Part shown: piece after piece, positions 26,830 to 36,297 of the stretch
Layout of the letters: each line of letters begins with the position of its first letter
Numbering within the stretch: the stretch's first letter is position 1
Assembly: GCF_018130955.1 (NCBI RefSeq)
Contig: NZ_JAFCJM010000015.1
Coordinates: forward strand, 108,746 to 172,745
Reading direction: 5' to 3'
DNA: 64,000 nt
Source: Bradyrhizobium liaoningense
Lineage (GTDB): Bacteria > Pseudomonadota > Alphaproteobacteria > Rhizobiales > Xanthobacteraceae
Translations under genes and position numbers: made by a program
Notes under the pieces: model-generated
Told to the model about the DNA's origin: nothing
The model's input: the letters and a program-made list of their open reading frames with translations, nothing else
Database searches by the model: none

Positions 26830-27642
26830 GTGAGCTACGAACACATCCTCTATGATGTAGCCGAGAAGATCGCGACCATCACGCTGAACCGTCCCGACCG
26901 CATGAATGCGTGGACGCCGATCATGGAGAGGGACGTCCGCCACGCGATGGAGGCGGCAGCGGCCGACGACAATGTCCGCGTCATCATCATCACCGGCGCA
27001 GGCCGCGCCTTCTGCGCCGGCGCCGACATGGATGCGCTGAAGGGGCTCGACCCCAACGACATCAGGCGTGCCGCGAGCCTGCCGTCCTTCGACATGAACC
27101 GCCGGTCGGACTGGCAGACGCGCTACGGCTATTATCCCTCGATCGGCAAGCCCGTCATCGCCATGCTCAACGGTGCGACCGCCGGCATCGGGCTGGTGCA
27201 CGCGCTCTATTGCGACCTGCGCTTCGCGGCTGACAACACCGTCTTCACCACCGCCTTCGCGCGGCGCGGACTGATCGCCGAGCACGGCATCAGCTGGATG
27301 CTGCCGCGCATCGTCGGCCATGCCAATGCGCTCGATCTCTTGATGTCGGCGCGGCGCGTCTCCAGCGAGGAAGCGCTGCGGATCGGCCTCGTCAACCGGC
27401 TCTGTCCGCCCGAGAAGCTGCGCGAGGAGACCTATGCCTATGCCCGCGACCTCGCCGATTTCGTCTCGCCTAGCGCCATGGCCGTGATCAAGCGCCAGCT
27501 CTACGAGGTGCCGTTCCAGACGCTCGGGGAGGCCACGATCGAGGCCAACCGGGAAATGATGGTCGCGCTGAACGGTAGCGATTTCCGGGAAGGCGTGGCG
27601 AGCTTTATGGAGAAGCGGCCGCCAAGGTTTACGGGGAAGTAG
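26830..27642 (+). CDS. enoyl-CoA hydratase/isomerase family protein
   Basis: 270 residues of the crotonase fold. The oxyanion-hole segments are clear: [12 protein letters not shown] near residue 57 and [19 protein letters not shown] near 116, with CoA-binding [16 protein letters not shown] glutamate lies at the usual catalytic place in the last segment ([10 protein letters not shown]). The specific reaction in fatty-acid or aromatic breakdown is not determinable. GTG 26830 has AGGGAGAG upstream. Confidence 0.92.
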   Translation: MSYEHILYDVAEKIATITLNRPDRMNAWTPIMERDVRHAMEAAAADDNVRVIIITGAGRAFCAGADMDALKGLDPNDIRRAASLPSFDMNRRSDWQTRYGYYPSIGKPVIAMLNGATAGIGLVHALYCDLRFAADNTVFTTAFARRGLIAEHGISWMLPRIVGHANALDLLMSARRVSSEEALRIGLVNRLCPPEKLREETYAYARDLADFVSPSAMAVIKRQLYEVPFQTLGEATIEANREMMVALNGSDFREGVASFMEKRPPRFTGK

Positions 27643-27695
27643 GGGAGCTCGGCGGGGAGGCCTTAGTCCGTCTTCGCCCTGCGGGCTACGCCGGA

Positions 27696-27757
27696 CACCA
27701 CGCTTCGCCCTTCTGGCTCCTCGTGGCTGCGCCACGCGTAGCCCGAAGGGCGAAGCG

Positions 27758-27762
<5 letters not shown>
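27696..27762. repeat. 18-bp perfect inverted repeat at the tRNA-Ala 3' end
   Basis: Arms caccacgcttcgcccttc (27696-27713) and its complement (27745-27762), 31-bp spacer. The right arm overlaps the encoded CCA of the minus-strand tRNA, so the hairpin would form directly after the mature tRNA. Confidence 0.8.
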
Positions 27763-27833
<71 letters not shown>

Positions 27834-28026
27834 GTCGTGGCCGCTCTGGTGGAACGCGGCCAACAATCGGCCGCCATTTAAGTCGCCGCCAAGGTCAAGT
27901 CAAGGACGGCGGTAACGCGGTTTTAGCCCTACGGGCGCCGGAACTTCCCTTGTTTGGGCCGGGGGGAACCGATATCTAGCAAAAGTCCACTACCCCGCCC
28001 CCGAAGCCAGACAGAGTTTGACCGCC

Positions 28027-28317
28027 ATGCGTGCCGTTCTCGACATCGTCATTATTGTGCTCGACCTCTACGTCTGGCTGTTGATCGCCTCGGCGATCCT
28101 GTCCTGGCTGATCGCGTTCAACGTTGTGAACACCCGTAATCAGTTCGTCTCGGCGGTCGCGGAATTCCTTTACCGCATTACCGAGCCGGTTCTGGCGCCG
28201 ATTCGCAACTTCCTGCCCAGTCTCGGCGGCATCGACATCTCGCCGATCATCCTGATCCTGATCATCATGTTCATCGAACGGGTGATCATGTACTACATCT
28301 ACCCGAACGTGATTTAG
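28027..28317 (+). CDS. YggT family membrane protein
   Basis: 96 residues with two hydrophobic segments: residues ~5-27 (LDIVIIVLDLYVWLLIASA) and ~75-93 (PIILILIIMFIERVIMYY). Between them lies the conserved TEPVLAPIRNFLP. YggT proteins are inner-membrane proteins linked to osmotic adaptation and division-site proteins. The next gene is its usual partner YggU/DUF167. ATG 28027 chosen; TTG 28018 would add three residues. Confidence 0.93.
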   Translation: MRAVLDIVIIVLDLYVWLLIASAILSWLIAFNVVNTRNQFVSAVAEFLYRITEPVLAPIRNFLPSLGGIDISPIILILIIMFIERVIMYYIYPNVI

Positions 28318-28349
28318 GCCGGTCATCGGAGCCTTCTGTCGACGGAGCC

Positions 28350-28688
28350 GTGACGTTGAAAGAGCCTTGGCGCTATTCGGCGACAGGCGTCAGCATCGCG
28401 CTGCGGGTGACGCCGCGCGGCGGCCGTGACGACATCGACGGGATCGAGCAACTGGCCGACGGTCGCAGCGTGCTCAAGGTGCGGGTGCGGGCTATTGCCG
28501 ATGGCGGCGAGGCCAATCGCGCCGTTTTGGGACTTTTGGCGAAGTCGCTCGGTGTCCCCAAGGCCAGCGTGCGGCTTCTGTCCGGGGCCACGTCGCGGTT
28601 GAAGCAGATCGCGGTCGACGGCGATCCCGTGCGCCTGGGCGATGCCCTGCGCCGGCTCGCGTCGTCCGAACCAAGGGAATCGAAATGA
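28350..28688 (+). CDS. DUF167 (YggU) family protein
   Basis: 112 residues; the DUF167 core runs [17 protein letters not shown] to [11 protein letters not shown], with the invariant ADGGEANRA loop. Function unknown. GTG start at 28350, with GGAG shortly upstream. The stop overlaps the folD start by four bases (ATGA), so translation of the two is coupled. Confidence 0.93.
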   Translation: MTLKEPWRYSATGVSIALRVTPRGGRDDIDGIEQLADGRSVLKVRVRAIADGGEANRAVLGLLAKSLGVPKASVRLLSGATSRLKQIAVDGDPVRLGDALRRLASSEPRESK

Positions 28689-29569
28689 CGGCCAAGATCA
28701 TCGATGGGAAAGTCATTGCCGCGGAGCTGCGCGCGCGCGTCGCCGACGAGGCCGCCCGCGTCAAGCGCGAGCACAATTTGGTGCCCGGGCTTGCGGTCGT
28801 CCTGGTCGGCAATGATCCGGCCAGCGAGGTCTATGTCCGCTCCAAGCATACCCAGACCCAGGCCGCCGGCATGGCCTCGTTCGAGCACAAGCTGCCGGCC
28901 GATGTCTCGCAGGCAGATTTGCTGGCGCTGGTCACAAAGCTCAACCGCGATCCTGCCGTGCACGGCATCCTCGTGCAGTTGCCGCTGCCGAAGGGCCTCA
29001 ACACCGAAGCCGTCATCAATGCGATCGATCCCGCCAAGGACGTCGACGGCCTGCATCCGAACAATGCCGGCCGGCTCGCCGGGGGCTTTCAGGCGCTGTC
29101 GCCGTGCACGCCGCTCGGCTGCATCATCCTGACCAAGAGCGTGCATGCCTCGCTCGAAGGCATGAATGCCATCGTCATCGGCCGCTCCAATCTGGTCGGC
29201 CGTCCGCTGGTGCAGTTGCTGCTCAACGAGAACGCGACGGTGACGATCGCGCATTCGCGCTCGCGCAATCTGCCGGGCCTGGTGAAACAAGCCGATCTCG
29301 TCTACGCCGCCGTCGGCAAGCCGGAGATGGTCCGCGGCGACTGGCTGAAGCCGGGCGCGACCGTGATCGATGTCGGCATCAACCGCATCCCCAGGGACGA
29401 CGGCAAGACAAAGCTCGTCGGCGACGTCGCCTATCAGGAAGCGCTAGGTGTCGCCGGCGCGATCACGCCGGTCCCCGGCGGCGTCGGTCAGATGACGGTC
29501 GCCTGCCTCTTGGTGAACACGCTGCGCGCCGCCTGCGCGATCGCGGGCCTGCCGAAGCCGGGGGTGTAG
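28685..29569 (+). CDS. folD: methylenetetrahydrofolate dehydrogenase/cyclohydrolase
   Basis: Interconverts 5,10-methylene-THF and 10-formyl-THF. 294 residues with the catalytic Tyr-Lys pair in [10 protein letters not shown], the VQLPLP segment, the NADP-binding [11 protein letters not shown] and the C-terminal signature [11 protein letters not shown]. Normal length. Third gene of yggT-yggU-folD. Confidence 0.98.
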   Translation: MTAKIIDGKVIAAELRARVADEAARVKREHNLVPGLAVVLVGNDPASEVYVRSKHTQTQAAGMASFEHKLPADVSQADLLALVTKLNRDPAVHGILVQLPLPKGLNTEAVINAIDPAKDVDGLHPNNAGRLAGGFQALSPCTPLGCIILTKSVHASLEGMNAIVIGRSNLVGRPLVQLLLNENATVTIAHSRSRNLPGLVKQADLVYAAVGKPEMVRGDWLKPGATVIDVGINRIPRDDGKTKLVGDVAYQEALGVAGAITPVPGGVGQMTVACLLVNTLRAACAIAGLPKPGV

Positions 29570-29593
29570 CCAAGCGCGCCGGACTTTCCTCGC

Positions 29594-29750
29594 CTCGCCC
29601 CGCTTGCGGGGGAGGCGGACTCTCCGCGAATCCAACTCTCACCGCCCTTGCGGAGGCTCCCCCTTACCATAGCCGATGCTTCGCATCGGCGTTCTTTTCT
29701 GAGAACGGCGGCCGAAGGCCGCCTACGCCTCTCCCCGCAAGCGGGGCGAG
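29594..29750. repeat. 157-bp element with 18-bp inverted ends
   Basis: Left arm ctcgccccgcttgcgggg (29594-29611) and its exact complement at 29733-29750. Internal small dyads include cgatgcttcgcatcg near 29682-29696. It lies between the convergent folD and peptidase genes; no ORF is credible inside. Confidence 0.75.
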
Positions 29751-29760
29751 GGAGAAGAGC

Positions 29761-31242
29761 TCACCCCGCCGTATTCTCGATCAGCCGCCGGTAGAACCGG
29801 ATCATGTCGGCATAGCCTTCGATGCTCAGCCGCTCATTGGTGCCGTGAAAGCGCTTGAGGTCTTCCGAGTTGGCGCGCACCGGCGAGAAGCGGAAGATGT
29901 TGTCGGTGATATCGGCATAGTGACGCGAATCGGTTGCCGCCACCATCAGGCCGGGTGCGACGACGACGTCGGGAAAGACCTCGCGAATGGTTTTGTTCAG
30001 CGCCTGATAGGACTTGCCCGCCGTGCCCGTGACTGGTGGCGGGTTGGTATTGCCGGGGAACGGTGCGATCGAGATCTTTTCGTTCTGGATCGTGGTGCGG
30101 ACGTGATCGGTAACGCTGTCCTGGGTGTCGCCGGGCAGCAGACGGAAATTAACGGTGGCCTCCGCAATGCCGGGCAGCACGTTGTCCTTGTCGCCGGCAT
30201 TGAAGATCGTCAGCGCCGTGGTGGTGCGGACCATCGCTTCGCTGGGGCCGCTCTTCGCGAATTCGCGTAGCAAGAGCGGCTTGAACAGCCAGAGGTTCGA
30301 CAGCACCACGCGGTTGAACCCGCTCATCTCCGGCGCCAGCGTGTCGAACATCTCGGCGACCGTGCCGCGAACATGCATCGGCAGGCGGTTGTCCTCGAGC
30401 CGTGCCAGCGCCGCGCTCATCATGCCGATCGCGGTCTCGCGCGGCGGCATCGAGGAATGGCCGGGCGTCGAATGCGCGGTCAGCACCAGCGTGGCATAGC
30501 CCTTTTCCGACAGGCCGATCAGCGCCGCCGGCTTGTCGAGGCCTTTCATGACGCCATCGGCGATCAACAGGCCTTCGTCGAGCACGAAGTCGAAGCGCAC
30601 CCCGCGCGCGGCGAGCGCTGCCGCGATCGGCTTGGCGCCGCGGGTGCCCGCCACTTCCTCGTCATGGCCGAAGGCGAAGTAGATGGTGCGCTTCGGGCGA
30701 AAGCCCTCCTTCGCCATCTGCTCGGCCGCTTCGAGTATCGAATAGAGGTTGCCCTTGTCGTCCCAGGAGCCGCGGCCCCAGATGTAGCCGTCGGCGATGG
30801 CGCCATCGAACGGCCTTTGCTGCCAGTCCTTCTCGGTGCCGGGCGCGATCGGCACGACGTCCTGGTGCGCGAGCAGCGCAATCGGCTGCGCCTTCGGATC
30901 AGATCCTTCCCAGATGTAGAGCAGGCTGTGACCGCCGATCACCTCGCGCTTGGCAGCAGCGTGGAAGGCCGGCAAGCTCGCAATGATATGCGCCTCCAGG
31001 GCGCGCAGCGCCTCGGCGTTCTGCTCCGGATTGAGGAAATTTGAGATGGTCTGGAAGCGGATCGCCTCCGACAGCCGTTTCGCCGCGCCCTGCGTGTCGA
31101 CGGGCGCGCGCGGAATGGCGGCGACCTGGATCTGCCGCGAGCCGCGGGTCACGACGTTGTAGGCGAGCACACCGGCGAGAATTACGATTCCAGCGACGAT
31201 CAGCAGAGCGACGTTGCGGATGATTTTGAGAAGCCGGCGCAT
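29761..31242 (-). CDS. M20 family metallopeptidase, membrane-anchored
   Basis: 493 residues. One N-terminal transmembrane helix (~8-30) is followed by an M20/M25/M40 domain. Metal and catalytic residues are visible: His-Asp in LLAHQDVV, Asp in GRGSWDDKGN, Glu-Glu in GHDEEVAG. The insert dimerisation domain follows (~230-370), and late RHYADITDNIFRFSP carries the last metal His. Close to carboxypeptidase S-like enzymes, acting on the periplasmic side. ATG 31242 chosen; the open frame upstream lies in a repeat. Confidence 0.93.
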   Translation of the reverse strand: MRRLLKIIRNVALLIVAGIVILAGVLAYNVVTRGSRQIQVAAIPRAPVDTQGAAKRLSEAIRFQTISNFLNPEQNAEALRALEAHIIASLPAFHAAAKREVIGGHSLLYIWEGSDPKAQPIALLAHQDVVPIAPGTEKDWQQRPFDGAIADGYIWGRGSWDDKGNLYSILEAAEQMAKEGFRPKRTIYFAFGHDEEVAGTRGAKPIAAALAARGVRFDFVLDEGLLIADGVMKGLDKPAALIGLSEKGYATLVLTAHSTPGHSSMPPRETAIGMMSAALARLEDNRLPMHVRGTVAEMFDTLAPEMSGFNRVVLSNLWLFKPLLLREFAKSGPSEAMVRTTTALTIFNAGDKDNVLPGIAEATVNFRLLPGDTQDSVTDHVRTTIQNEKISIAPFPGNTNPPPVTGTAGKSYQALNKTIREVFPDVVVAPGLMVAATDSRHYADITDNIFRFSPVRANSEDLKRFHGTNERLSIEGYADMIRFYRRLIENTAG

Positions 31243-31270
31243 GAAAGTGTTCGCGTGCCCAAACTGCCCT

Positions 31271-31386
31271 GTCATTCCGGGGCGCCCGTAGGGCGAACCC
31301 GGAATCTCGAGATTCTCAGGTGCGCAATTGCGCACCATAGTTCGGCTCTTCGAGCCGCCCCCATTGCGCAACTGCGCAATGACGAC
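31271..31386. repeat. CATTCCGG-type dispersed repeat, copy 1
   Basis: Starts gtcattccgg and contains cccggaatctcgagatt, then cggctcttcgagccg. Related copies are at 55411-55491 and 57323-57425. A further inner dyad is tgcgcaattgcgca. Confidence 0.75.
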
Positions 31387-31393
31387 TACGTCG

Positions 31394-31927
31394 TCACTTC
31401 TTCTTTTTCGCGCGCTCGATGCCTTCGGTGATCAGCTTGTGCGCGTCTTCCGGACCGCCCCAGCGCAGGATTTTCACCCACTTGCCCGGCTCGAGGTCCT
31501 TGTAGTGCTCGAAGAAGTGCTGGATCTGCTGCAGCGTGATGTCGGGCAGGTCGGAGTACGACTTCACCTTGTCGTAGCGCTGCGTCAGCTTCGAGGACGG
31601 CACCGCAAGAATCTTCTCGTCGCCGCCGGCCTCGTCTTCCATGAACAGCACGCCGACCGGGCGCACGCTCATGACGGCGCCGGGGATGATGGCGCGGGTG
31701 TTGACGATGAGGACGTCGCAGGGGTCGCCGTCGTCGGACAGCGTGTGCGGAATGAAGCCGTAATTGCCGGGGTAGCGCATCGGCGTATAGAGGAAGCGGT
31801 CAACCACCAGCGTGCCGGCCTCCTTGTCCATTTCATATTTGATCGGCTCGCCGCCCACCGGCACTTCGATGATGACGTTGACTTCATGTGGCGGTTTGGT
31901 CCCGATCGAGACCGCGTCAATACGCAT
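31394..31927 (-). CDS. ppa: inorganic pyrophosphatase (family I)
   Basis: Hydrolyses pyrophosphate made in biosynthesis. 177 residues with the signature DDGDPCDVL (metal-binding aspartates), [10 protein letters not shown], and the C-terminal [13 protein letters not shown]. Size matches bacterial hexameric enzymes. ATG 31927. Single gene. Confidence 0.97.
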   Translation of the reverse strand: MRIDAVSIGTKPPHEVNVIIEVPVGGEPIKYEMDKEAGTLVVDRFLYTPMRYPGNYGFIPHTLSDDGDPCDVLIVNTRAIIPGAVMSVRPVGVLFMEDEAGGDEKILAVPSSKLTQRYDKVKSYSDLPDITLQQIQHFFEHYKDLEPGKWVKILRWGGPEDAHKLITEGIERAKKKK

Positions 31928-32096
31928 GGAAAGCTCCGTTAATGCCGAGGTCGTTCAATCGCCCGGCAGCGATTTGGCCCTGTCATACGCGGGCTTGGAG
32001 CAGCTATCCACCCAACTTTCGCGAAATAATGAACTCAGCTTCCGGCCTACGCGAAAAAGCGCAACGGTATCAACGGAAGGATAGAGCTTCCCGAAC

Positions 32097-32606
32097 TCAG
32101 TTGGTCCAGGCGAAGGCAACCTTGTCGAGCGACTTCGGCCCGAATCGCTCCGAGGAGCGCGCCACCATGCGGCCGCCCAGTGCCCGGTAGAACTCGGTGG
32201 CCGGATCGTTGTCGGACAGCGCCCAGACCACCATGCTCTTGAGGTTGCTCTGCATCAGGTCGCGGCGGGCCGCGGCGAACAGGCGGCGGCCAAAACCCAG
32301 GCCCTGGAATTCCGGGCGCAGATAGAGCTCGTAGATCTCACCGTCAAAATGCAGGCTGCGGGCACGGTTGCGGCCGTAATTGGCGTAACCGGCGATCTTG
32401 TCTCCGAACACCAGCACGCTGACACGGCTACCCTTGCGGATCGCGCTATCCCACCACTGCGGACCGCGGCGGTTGATCAGCTTTTCCAGTTCGGCGCCGG
32501 GGATGATGCCCTGATATGCGGAGCGCCAGGCCTCGTCATGGGTCGACGCCACCGCAGTTGCATCTGCAGGCTTGGCCGGCCGGACCTCGATCAGGGTTGT
32601 GCTCAT
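32097..32606 (-). CDS. GNAT family N-acetyltransferase
   Basis: 169 residues. IEVRPAKPADATAVASTHDEAW is the typical first strand-helix; motif A for acetyl-CoA is FQGLGFGRRLFAAA (Q-x2-G-x-G/R), and the end shows YRALGGRMV. Acceptor substrate unknown. ATG 32606 is used because the domain starts there; the frame runs upstream to 32642. Confidence 0.92.
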   Translation of the reverse strand: MSTTLIEVRPAKPADATAVASTHDEAWRSAYQGIIPGAELEKLINRRGPQWWDSAIRKGSRVSVLVFGDKIAGYANYGRNRARSLHFDGEIYELYLRPEFQGLGFGRRLFAAARRDLMQSNLKSMVVWALSDNDPATEFYRALGGRMVARSSERFGPKSLDKVAFAWTN

Positions 32607-32877
32607 GGACAGGATCAAACCAAGTCGCCGCGCCGGCGGCAAGGGCTATCGTTAATTATCGGTTAACGTGTGGATTTTCTGCATCAGTATTTCAACTAAG
32701 TTGTACCGAAAGAGGACAGGACGCCGCATTTGATGGCACGGGACTGTGACGTGCCAGTGCAAAACTGCCGCGGCGGCGATGGTTTCAAGCGCTGGTGAGC
32801 CCATGCAGAAAACAGCGGCCAAGTTGATTCGCGCCCGCTACTCTGCCCGCGATCTCTGCATCCCGCCCCGGCATTTC

Positions 32878-33777
32878 ATGCGCTGCTTCAAGGTCGTCGT
32901 CGCCATCCTCGTGCTTGCCGCGTTCGCAAGCGCGCCAACGCGGGCGCAAAACGGGCTCGGGCCGCTCGGCGGCGAGGACGAGCCCTATCGAAAGCAACAA
33001 TGGCGCCTGCCGTCTTCAGACGCGGACCATCCTGCGCGGGGTCTGCTGTTTCGGCCGCCCGGCGACGGGCCGTTCCGCCTGGCTTTGATCGCCCATGCCA
33101 CGACGCAGAACGTCCTGCGTCGCGTGCAAATGCCGCAGCCCGAATACCAGGCGCTCGCCGCGTTCCTGGTCGCGCGCGGCTTTGCCGTGCTGGTGCCGGA
33201 GCGGCTCGGCCATGGCGCGACCGGCGGCCGCTACGCCGAGGATCAGGGCGGCTGCGACGAGGCCGACTATGCCAGCTCCGGCCGCGCCACCGCCGAGCAG
33301 GTCTCGCTCGCGCTGGAATTCTTGCGCGGCCAGAGCTTTGTCCGCGAGGACGGCGCGGTCGTGCTCGGCCATTCCGCCGGAGGGTGGGGCGCGCTTGCGC
33401 TCGCCAAGCAGGACCCGAAGGCGCTGTCGGCCATCGTGGTCTTTGCAGCGGGGCGCGGCGGACACGCCAACGACTTTCCGAACCGCATCTGCGCGCCGCA
33501 TACGCTCACGGCGGCCGCGGCCGAATTCGGCAAGGCGGCGCGCATTCCGGTGACCTGGCTCGTGGCCGCCAATGACACCTATTTCGCGCCGGCATTCTCG
33601 CGGCAACTGGCGGACGCGTTTCGTAGCGGCGGCGACAAGGTCGATTTCCGCGCGCTGCCGGCTGTTGGCGGCGAGGGGCACTGGATGATCGAGACCGAGG
33701 CCGGCGTCAAAGCGGTCAGCGCCGAGCTTGACCGGGCTCTGAAAACTTCGCCGCCGGTGGCGGCCAGAAAACCATGA
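32878..33777 (+). CDS. secreted alpha/beta hydrolase (dienelactone-hydrolase-like)
   Basis: 299 residues from ATG 32878, which puts a signal peptide at the N-terminus (MRCFKVVVAILVLAAFASA). The fold shows LIAHATTQN, the nucleophile motif GHSAGGWGAL and a late His in GGEGHWMIE. First gene of a four-gene operon with four- or one-base overlaps downstream. Earlier in-frame starts exist (32746, 32803) but would bury the signal peptide. Substrate unknown. Confidence 0.82.
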   Translation: MRCFKVVVAILVLAAFASAPTRAQNGLGPLGGEDEPYRKQQWRLPSSDADHPARGLLFRPPGDGPFRLALIAHATTQNVLRRVQMPQPEYQALAAFLVARGFAVLVPERLGHGATGGRYAEDQGGCDEADYASSGRATAEQVSLALEFLRGQSFVREDGAVVLGHSAGGWGALALAKQDPKALSAIVVFAAGRGGHANDFPNRICAPHTLTAAAAEFGKAARIPVTWLVAANDTYFAPAFSRQLADAFRSGGDKVDFRALPAVGGEGHWMIETEAGVKAVSAELDRALKTSPPVAARKP

Positions 33778-34241
33778 TGCTGTATTTCCTGGTCAAATAT
33801 CTGCATGTGCTCGGTGCCATCGTCATTCTCGGCACCGGAAGTGGCATCGCCTTCTTCATGCTGATGGCGCATCGCAGCCGCAACGTCGAGTTCATCGCCC
33901 GCACCGCATCGGTCGTGGTTATAGCGGATGCGCTGTTCACGCTGTCGGCCGTGATCCTCCAGCCCGTCACAGGTGGCGTCTTGATGATGCTGTCGGCGAC
34001 ATCGATCGCGGAGCGCTGGCTGACGGCCTCGCTCGCACTCTATATCGTGGCAGGCCTGTTCTGGGTGCCCGTGGTCTTCATGCAGATCGAGATGCGCGAC
34101 CTCGCGCGCAAGGCGGCGGAGATGCGCGAGCCGCTTCCGCCGCGCTATTTCGTGTTGTTCCGCCGCTGGTTCATATTCGGCTTCCCCGGCTTTGGGGCGA
34201 CGATGCTGATCCTGTGGCTGATGATCGCAAAGCCGTTCTGA
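33774..34241 (+). CDS. DUF2269 family membrane protein
   Basis: 155 residues, four transmembrane helices (~5-27, ~45-72, ~80-100, ~130-150). MLYFLVKYLHVLGAIVILGTGSGIAFFM is the DUF2269 N-terminal helix. Function unknown. Starts inside the stop of the hydrolase gene (ATGA) and is followed by the SDR-DoxX gene 8 bp later. Confidence 0.85.
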   Translation: MMLYFLVKYLHVLGAIVILGTGSGIAFFMLMAHRSRNVEFIARTASVVVIADALFTLSAVILQPVTGGVLMMLSATSIAERWLTASLALYIVAGLFWVPVVFMQIEMRDLARKAAEMREPLPPRYFVLFRRWFIFGFPGFGATMLILWLMIAKPF

Positions 34242-34248
34242 GGGAGTG

Positions 34249-35574
34249 ATGGGCGAGGTTTCGCAAAATATTCTCCTGCTCGGCGCGTCCGGCCTGATCG
34301 GCCGCTTCGTCACCGATGATCTGCGAGCGCGGGGATTTCGCGTGATCGGCGTCGCCCGGTCCCTGTCGCCGGCGCAGAAGATGAGCGCGCTCGATCTCGA
34401 ATTGTCGATCCTGTCGCTGGATGCGGCGGCGCTGACGCGCCTATTGCGCGAGCACGCGGTCGAAATGGTCGTGAACTGCCTCGGTGTGCTCCAGGATGGT
34501 CCCGGCAGCGACACGAATGCCGTGCATCGGGATTTCGTCGCGCGCCTGGTGCAGGCGATCGGCGACAGCGGCCGCGCGATCCGGTTGGTGCGCATCTCGA
34601 TTCCCGGTGCGGCCAACGATGACCGTACCGCTTTCGCGACGACCAAGCGCGAGGCCGAGCGCCTGATCGCAGCATCCGGCATTCCCCATGCCATCCTGCG
34701 GCCCGGCTTCGTGGTGGCGCCATCAGCCTATGGCGGCAGCGCCATGCTGCGTGCGCTCGCCGCCTTTCCGCTCGATCTACCGGAGAAGGAAATGGCGACG
34801 CCGTTCCAGCCCGTCGCGGTTGAAGACATCGCCGCCACGATCGCGTGGCTCGCCGCACGCGACGTCGACGACGCATCCGTGACGGCCGTGACGTGGGATC
34901 TGATGCAGCCACAGCCGATCACCATGGCCGGCGTCATCAAGCAGTTCCGCTTCGCCTTCGGCACCGCCGGCTGGCCGCATGTCGCAATGCCTGCCTTCCT
35001 GCTCGATTGCGGTGCAAGGCTCGGCGATTTCGCCAATCGCCTCGGCTGGATGCCGCCGATGCGCTCCACCGCGATTACCGAGCTGCGCCGCGGCGTGACC
35101 GGCGATCCCGCGGCCTGGGTCGCCGCGACCGGCATCACACCGAAGACGCTGGCGGAGACGATCGGCCGGCATCCCGCGACCGTTCAGGACAAATGGTTCG
35201 CCCGGCTGTTCCTGGTGAAGGCGCTGATCATCGCGAGTCTGGTGGCGTTCTGGCTCGTCTCCGGCTTCATCGCGCTGTTCGTTTCCTACCGCGCCGCCGC
35301 CGGCATTTTGACCGCACACGGCTTTCCACCTGGTCTGGTCGACCCGATTACGATCGGCACCAGCCTGATGGACATGAGTATCGGTGTCTTGATTGCATTT
35401 CGCCGCACCTGCGCGATCGGGCTCGTTGCCGGGATCGTCGCCTCGCTCGGCTACATGGCCGGCGCAGCGATCCTGACACCGGACCTCTGGATCGAGCCGC
35501 TCGGTGCGCTCGTGAAGACCGGGCCTGCGATCGTGCTGATGTTGGTGGCGCTTCTCATGTTGGACAACCGCTGA
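34249..35574 (+). CDS. NAD(P)-binding SDR fused to a DoxX-like membrane domain
   Basis: 441 residues. The N-terminal ~300 residues are an atypical SDR/NmrA-like Rossmann domain (NILLLGASGLIGRFV). The last ~120 residues contain four hydrophobic helices of the DoxX-like type (LFLVKALIIASLVAFWLVSGF first). Such fusions may be membrane-bound oxidoreductases acting on quinones or lipids. ATG 34249 directly follows GTG 34246, and AGGGAG precedes both. Coupled to DUF2269 and to the DCC gene. Confidence 0.83.
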   Translation: MGEVSQNILLLGASGLIGRFVTDDLRARGFRVIGVARSLSPAQKMSALDLELSILSLDAAALTRLLREHAVEMVVNCLGVLQDGPGSDTNAVHRDFVARLVQAIGDSGRAIRLVRISIPGAANDDRTAFATTKREAERLIAASGIPHAILRPGFVVAPSAYGGSAMLRALAAFPLDLPEKEMATPFQPVAVEDIAATIAWLAARDVDDASVTAVTWDLMQPQPITMAGVIKQFRFAFGTAGWPHVAMPAFLLDCGARLGDFANRLGWMPPMRSTAITELRRGVTGDPAAWVAATGITPKTLAETIGRHPATVQDKWFARLFLVKALIIASLVAFWLVSGFIALFVSYRAAAGILTAHGFPPGLVDPITIGTSLMDMSIGVLIAFRRTCAIGLVAGIVASLGYMAGAAILTPDLWIEPLGALVKTGPAIVLMLVALLMLDNR

Positions 35575-35981
35575 TGAGTCAGTGGCCCGACGATGACGTG
35601 ATCCTCTTCGACGGCGTCTGCATCTTCTGCTCCCGCTGGGTTCGCTTCGTCGCCAAGCGCGACACTGCGCGGCGGTTTCGCTTCACGCCGATCCAGTCGG
35701 GCTACGGCACACGGCTCGCGCGGACTTTTGGGATCGACCCTGATGATCCCGACACCAATGCGGTGATCCACGGCAGCAAGGTATTTCTGAAGTCAGACGC
35801 GGCATTGACGGTGCTGTCGCAACTACCCGGCTGGAGCTGGGTGCGCGTGCTGTTCGCCGTGCCAAAACCGCTGCGCAACGCCGTCTACAATCTCGTCGCC
35901 CGCAACCGCTACCGCATTTTCGGGAAGTACGATGCGTGCTTCGTGCCGGATGCGGATTTGCGGGCGCGAGTGATTGAGTAG
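35574..35981 (+). CDS. thiol-disulfide oxidoreductase, DCC family (DUF393)
   Basis: 135 residues. The family motif is present: DGVCIFCSRWVRFVAKRD, with the C-x2-C active site. Thioredoxin-like fold assumed from the family. The start shares one base with the SDR-DoxX stop (TGATG). Last gene of the operon hydrolase-DUF2269-SDR-DCC; the set suggests redox chemistry at the membrane. Confidence 0.92.
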   Translation: MSQWPDDDVILFDGVCIFCSRWVRFVAKRDTARRFRFTPIQSGYGTRLARTFGIDPDDPDTNAVIHGSKVFLKSDAALTVLSQLPGWSWVRVLFAVPKPLRNAVYNLVARNRYRIFGKYDACFVPDADLRARVIE

Positions 35982-36056
35982 CTGTCAGCGCGAGACTGGC
36001 GACACCAACTACCTGTCGTCCCGGCGAAAGCCGGGACCCATATGTGGACGGCCCCC

Positions 36057-36297
36057 GTGGCACAAGAGCTGTTTAATGAGATCGGGTCGCTTGCATCCAT
36101 ATGTCCGGCCTGTTGAGCGCGATCGGGTAGACCGCTGGCCAAGATGGTTTGCGCGATGCGAGTTCCAAACAACCCGGCGACCTGTTGACGGCCAATGGGT
36201 CCCACGGATTGTCTCGCATCGTTGCTCGATCGATCGCTCCATCTGCTCTTGCAGCTCCGGGACGTCCGGCGAGTGGGCCCGCCGGCCGGCCAATCTG
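36057..36297 (-). ncRNA. candidate IS-encoded guide (bridge/seek) RNA region
   Basis: 241-bp non-coding stretch just downstream of the transposase. A 9-bp perfect stem (36154-36162 with 36213-36221, cgatgcgag/ctcgcatcg) encloses atgggtccc (36195-36203), which matches 9 nt of the insertion site (gggacccat at the left IS edge, on the opposite strand). Adjacent tgttgacggcc (36183-36193) matches 10 of 11 bases of the terminal repeat. IS1111-group elements are known to carry such an RNA in this position. Transcription and exact ends are inferred. Confidence 0.55.
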
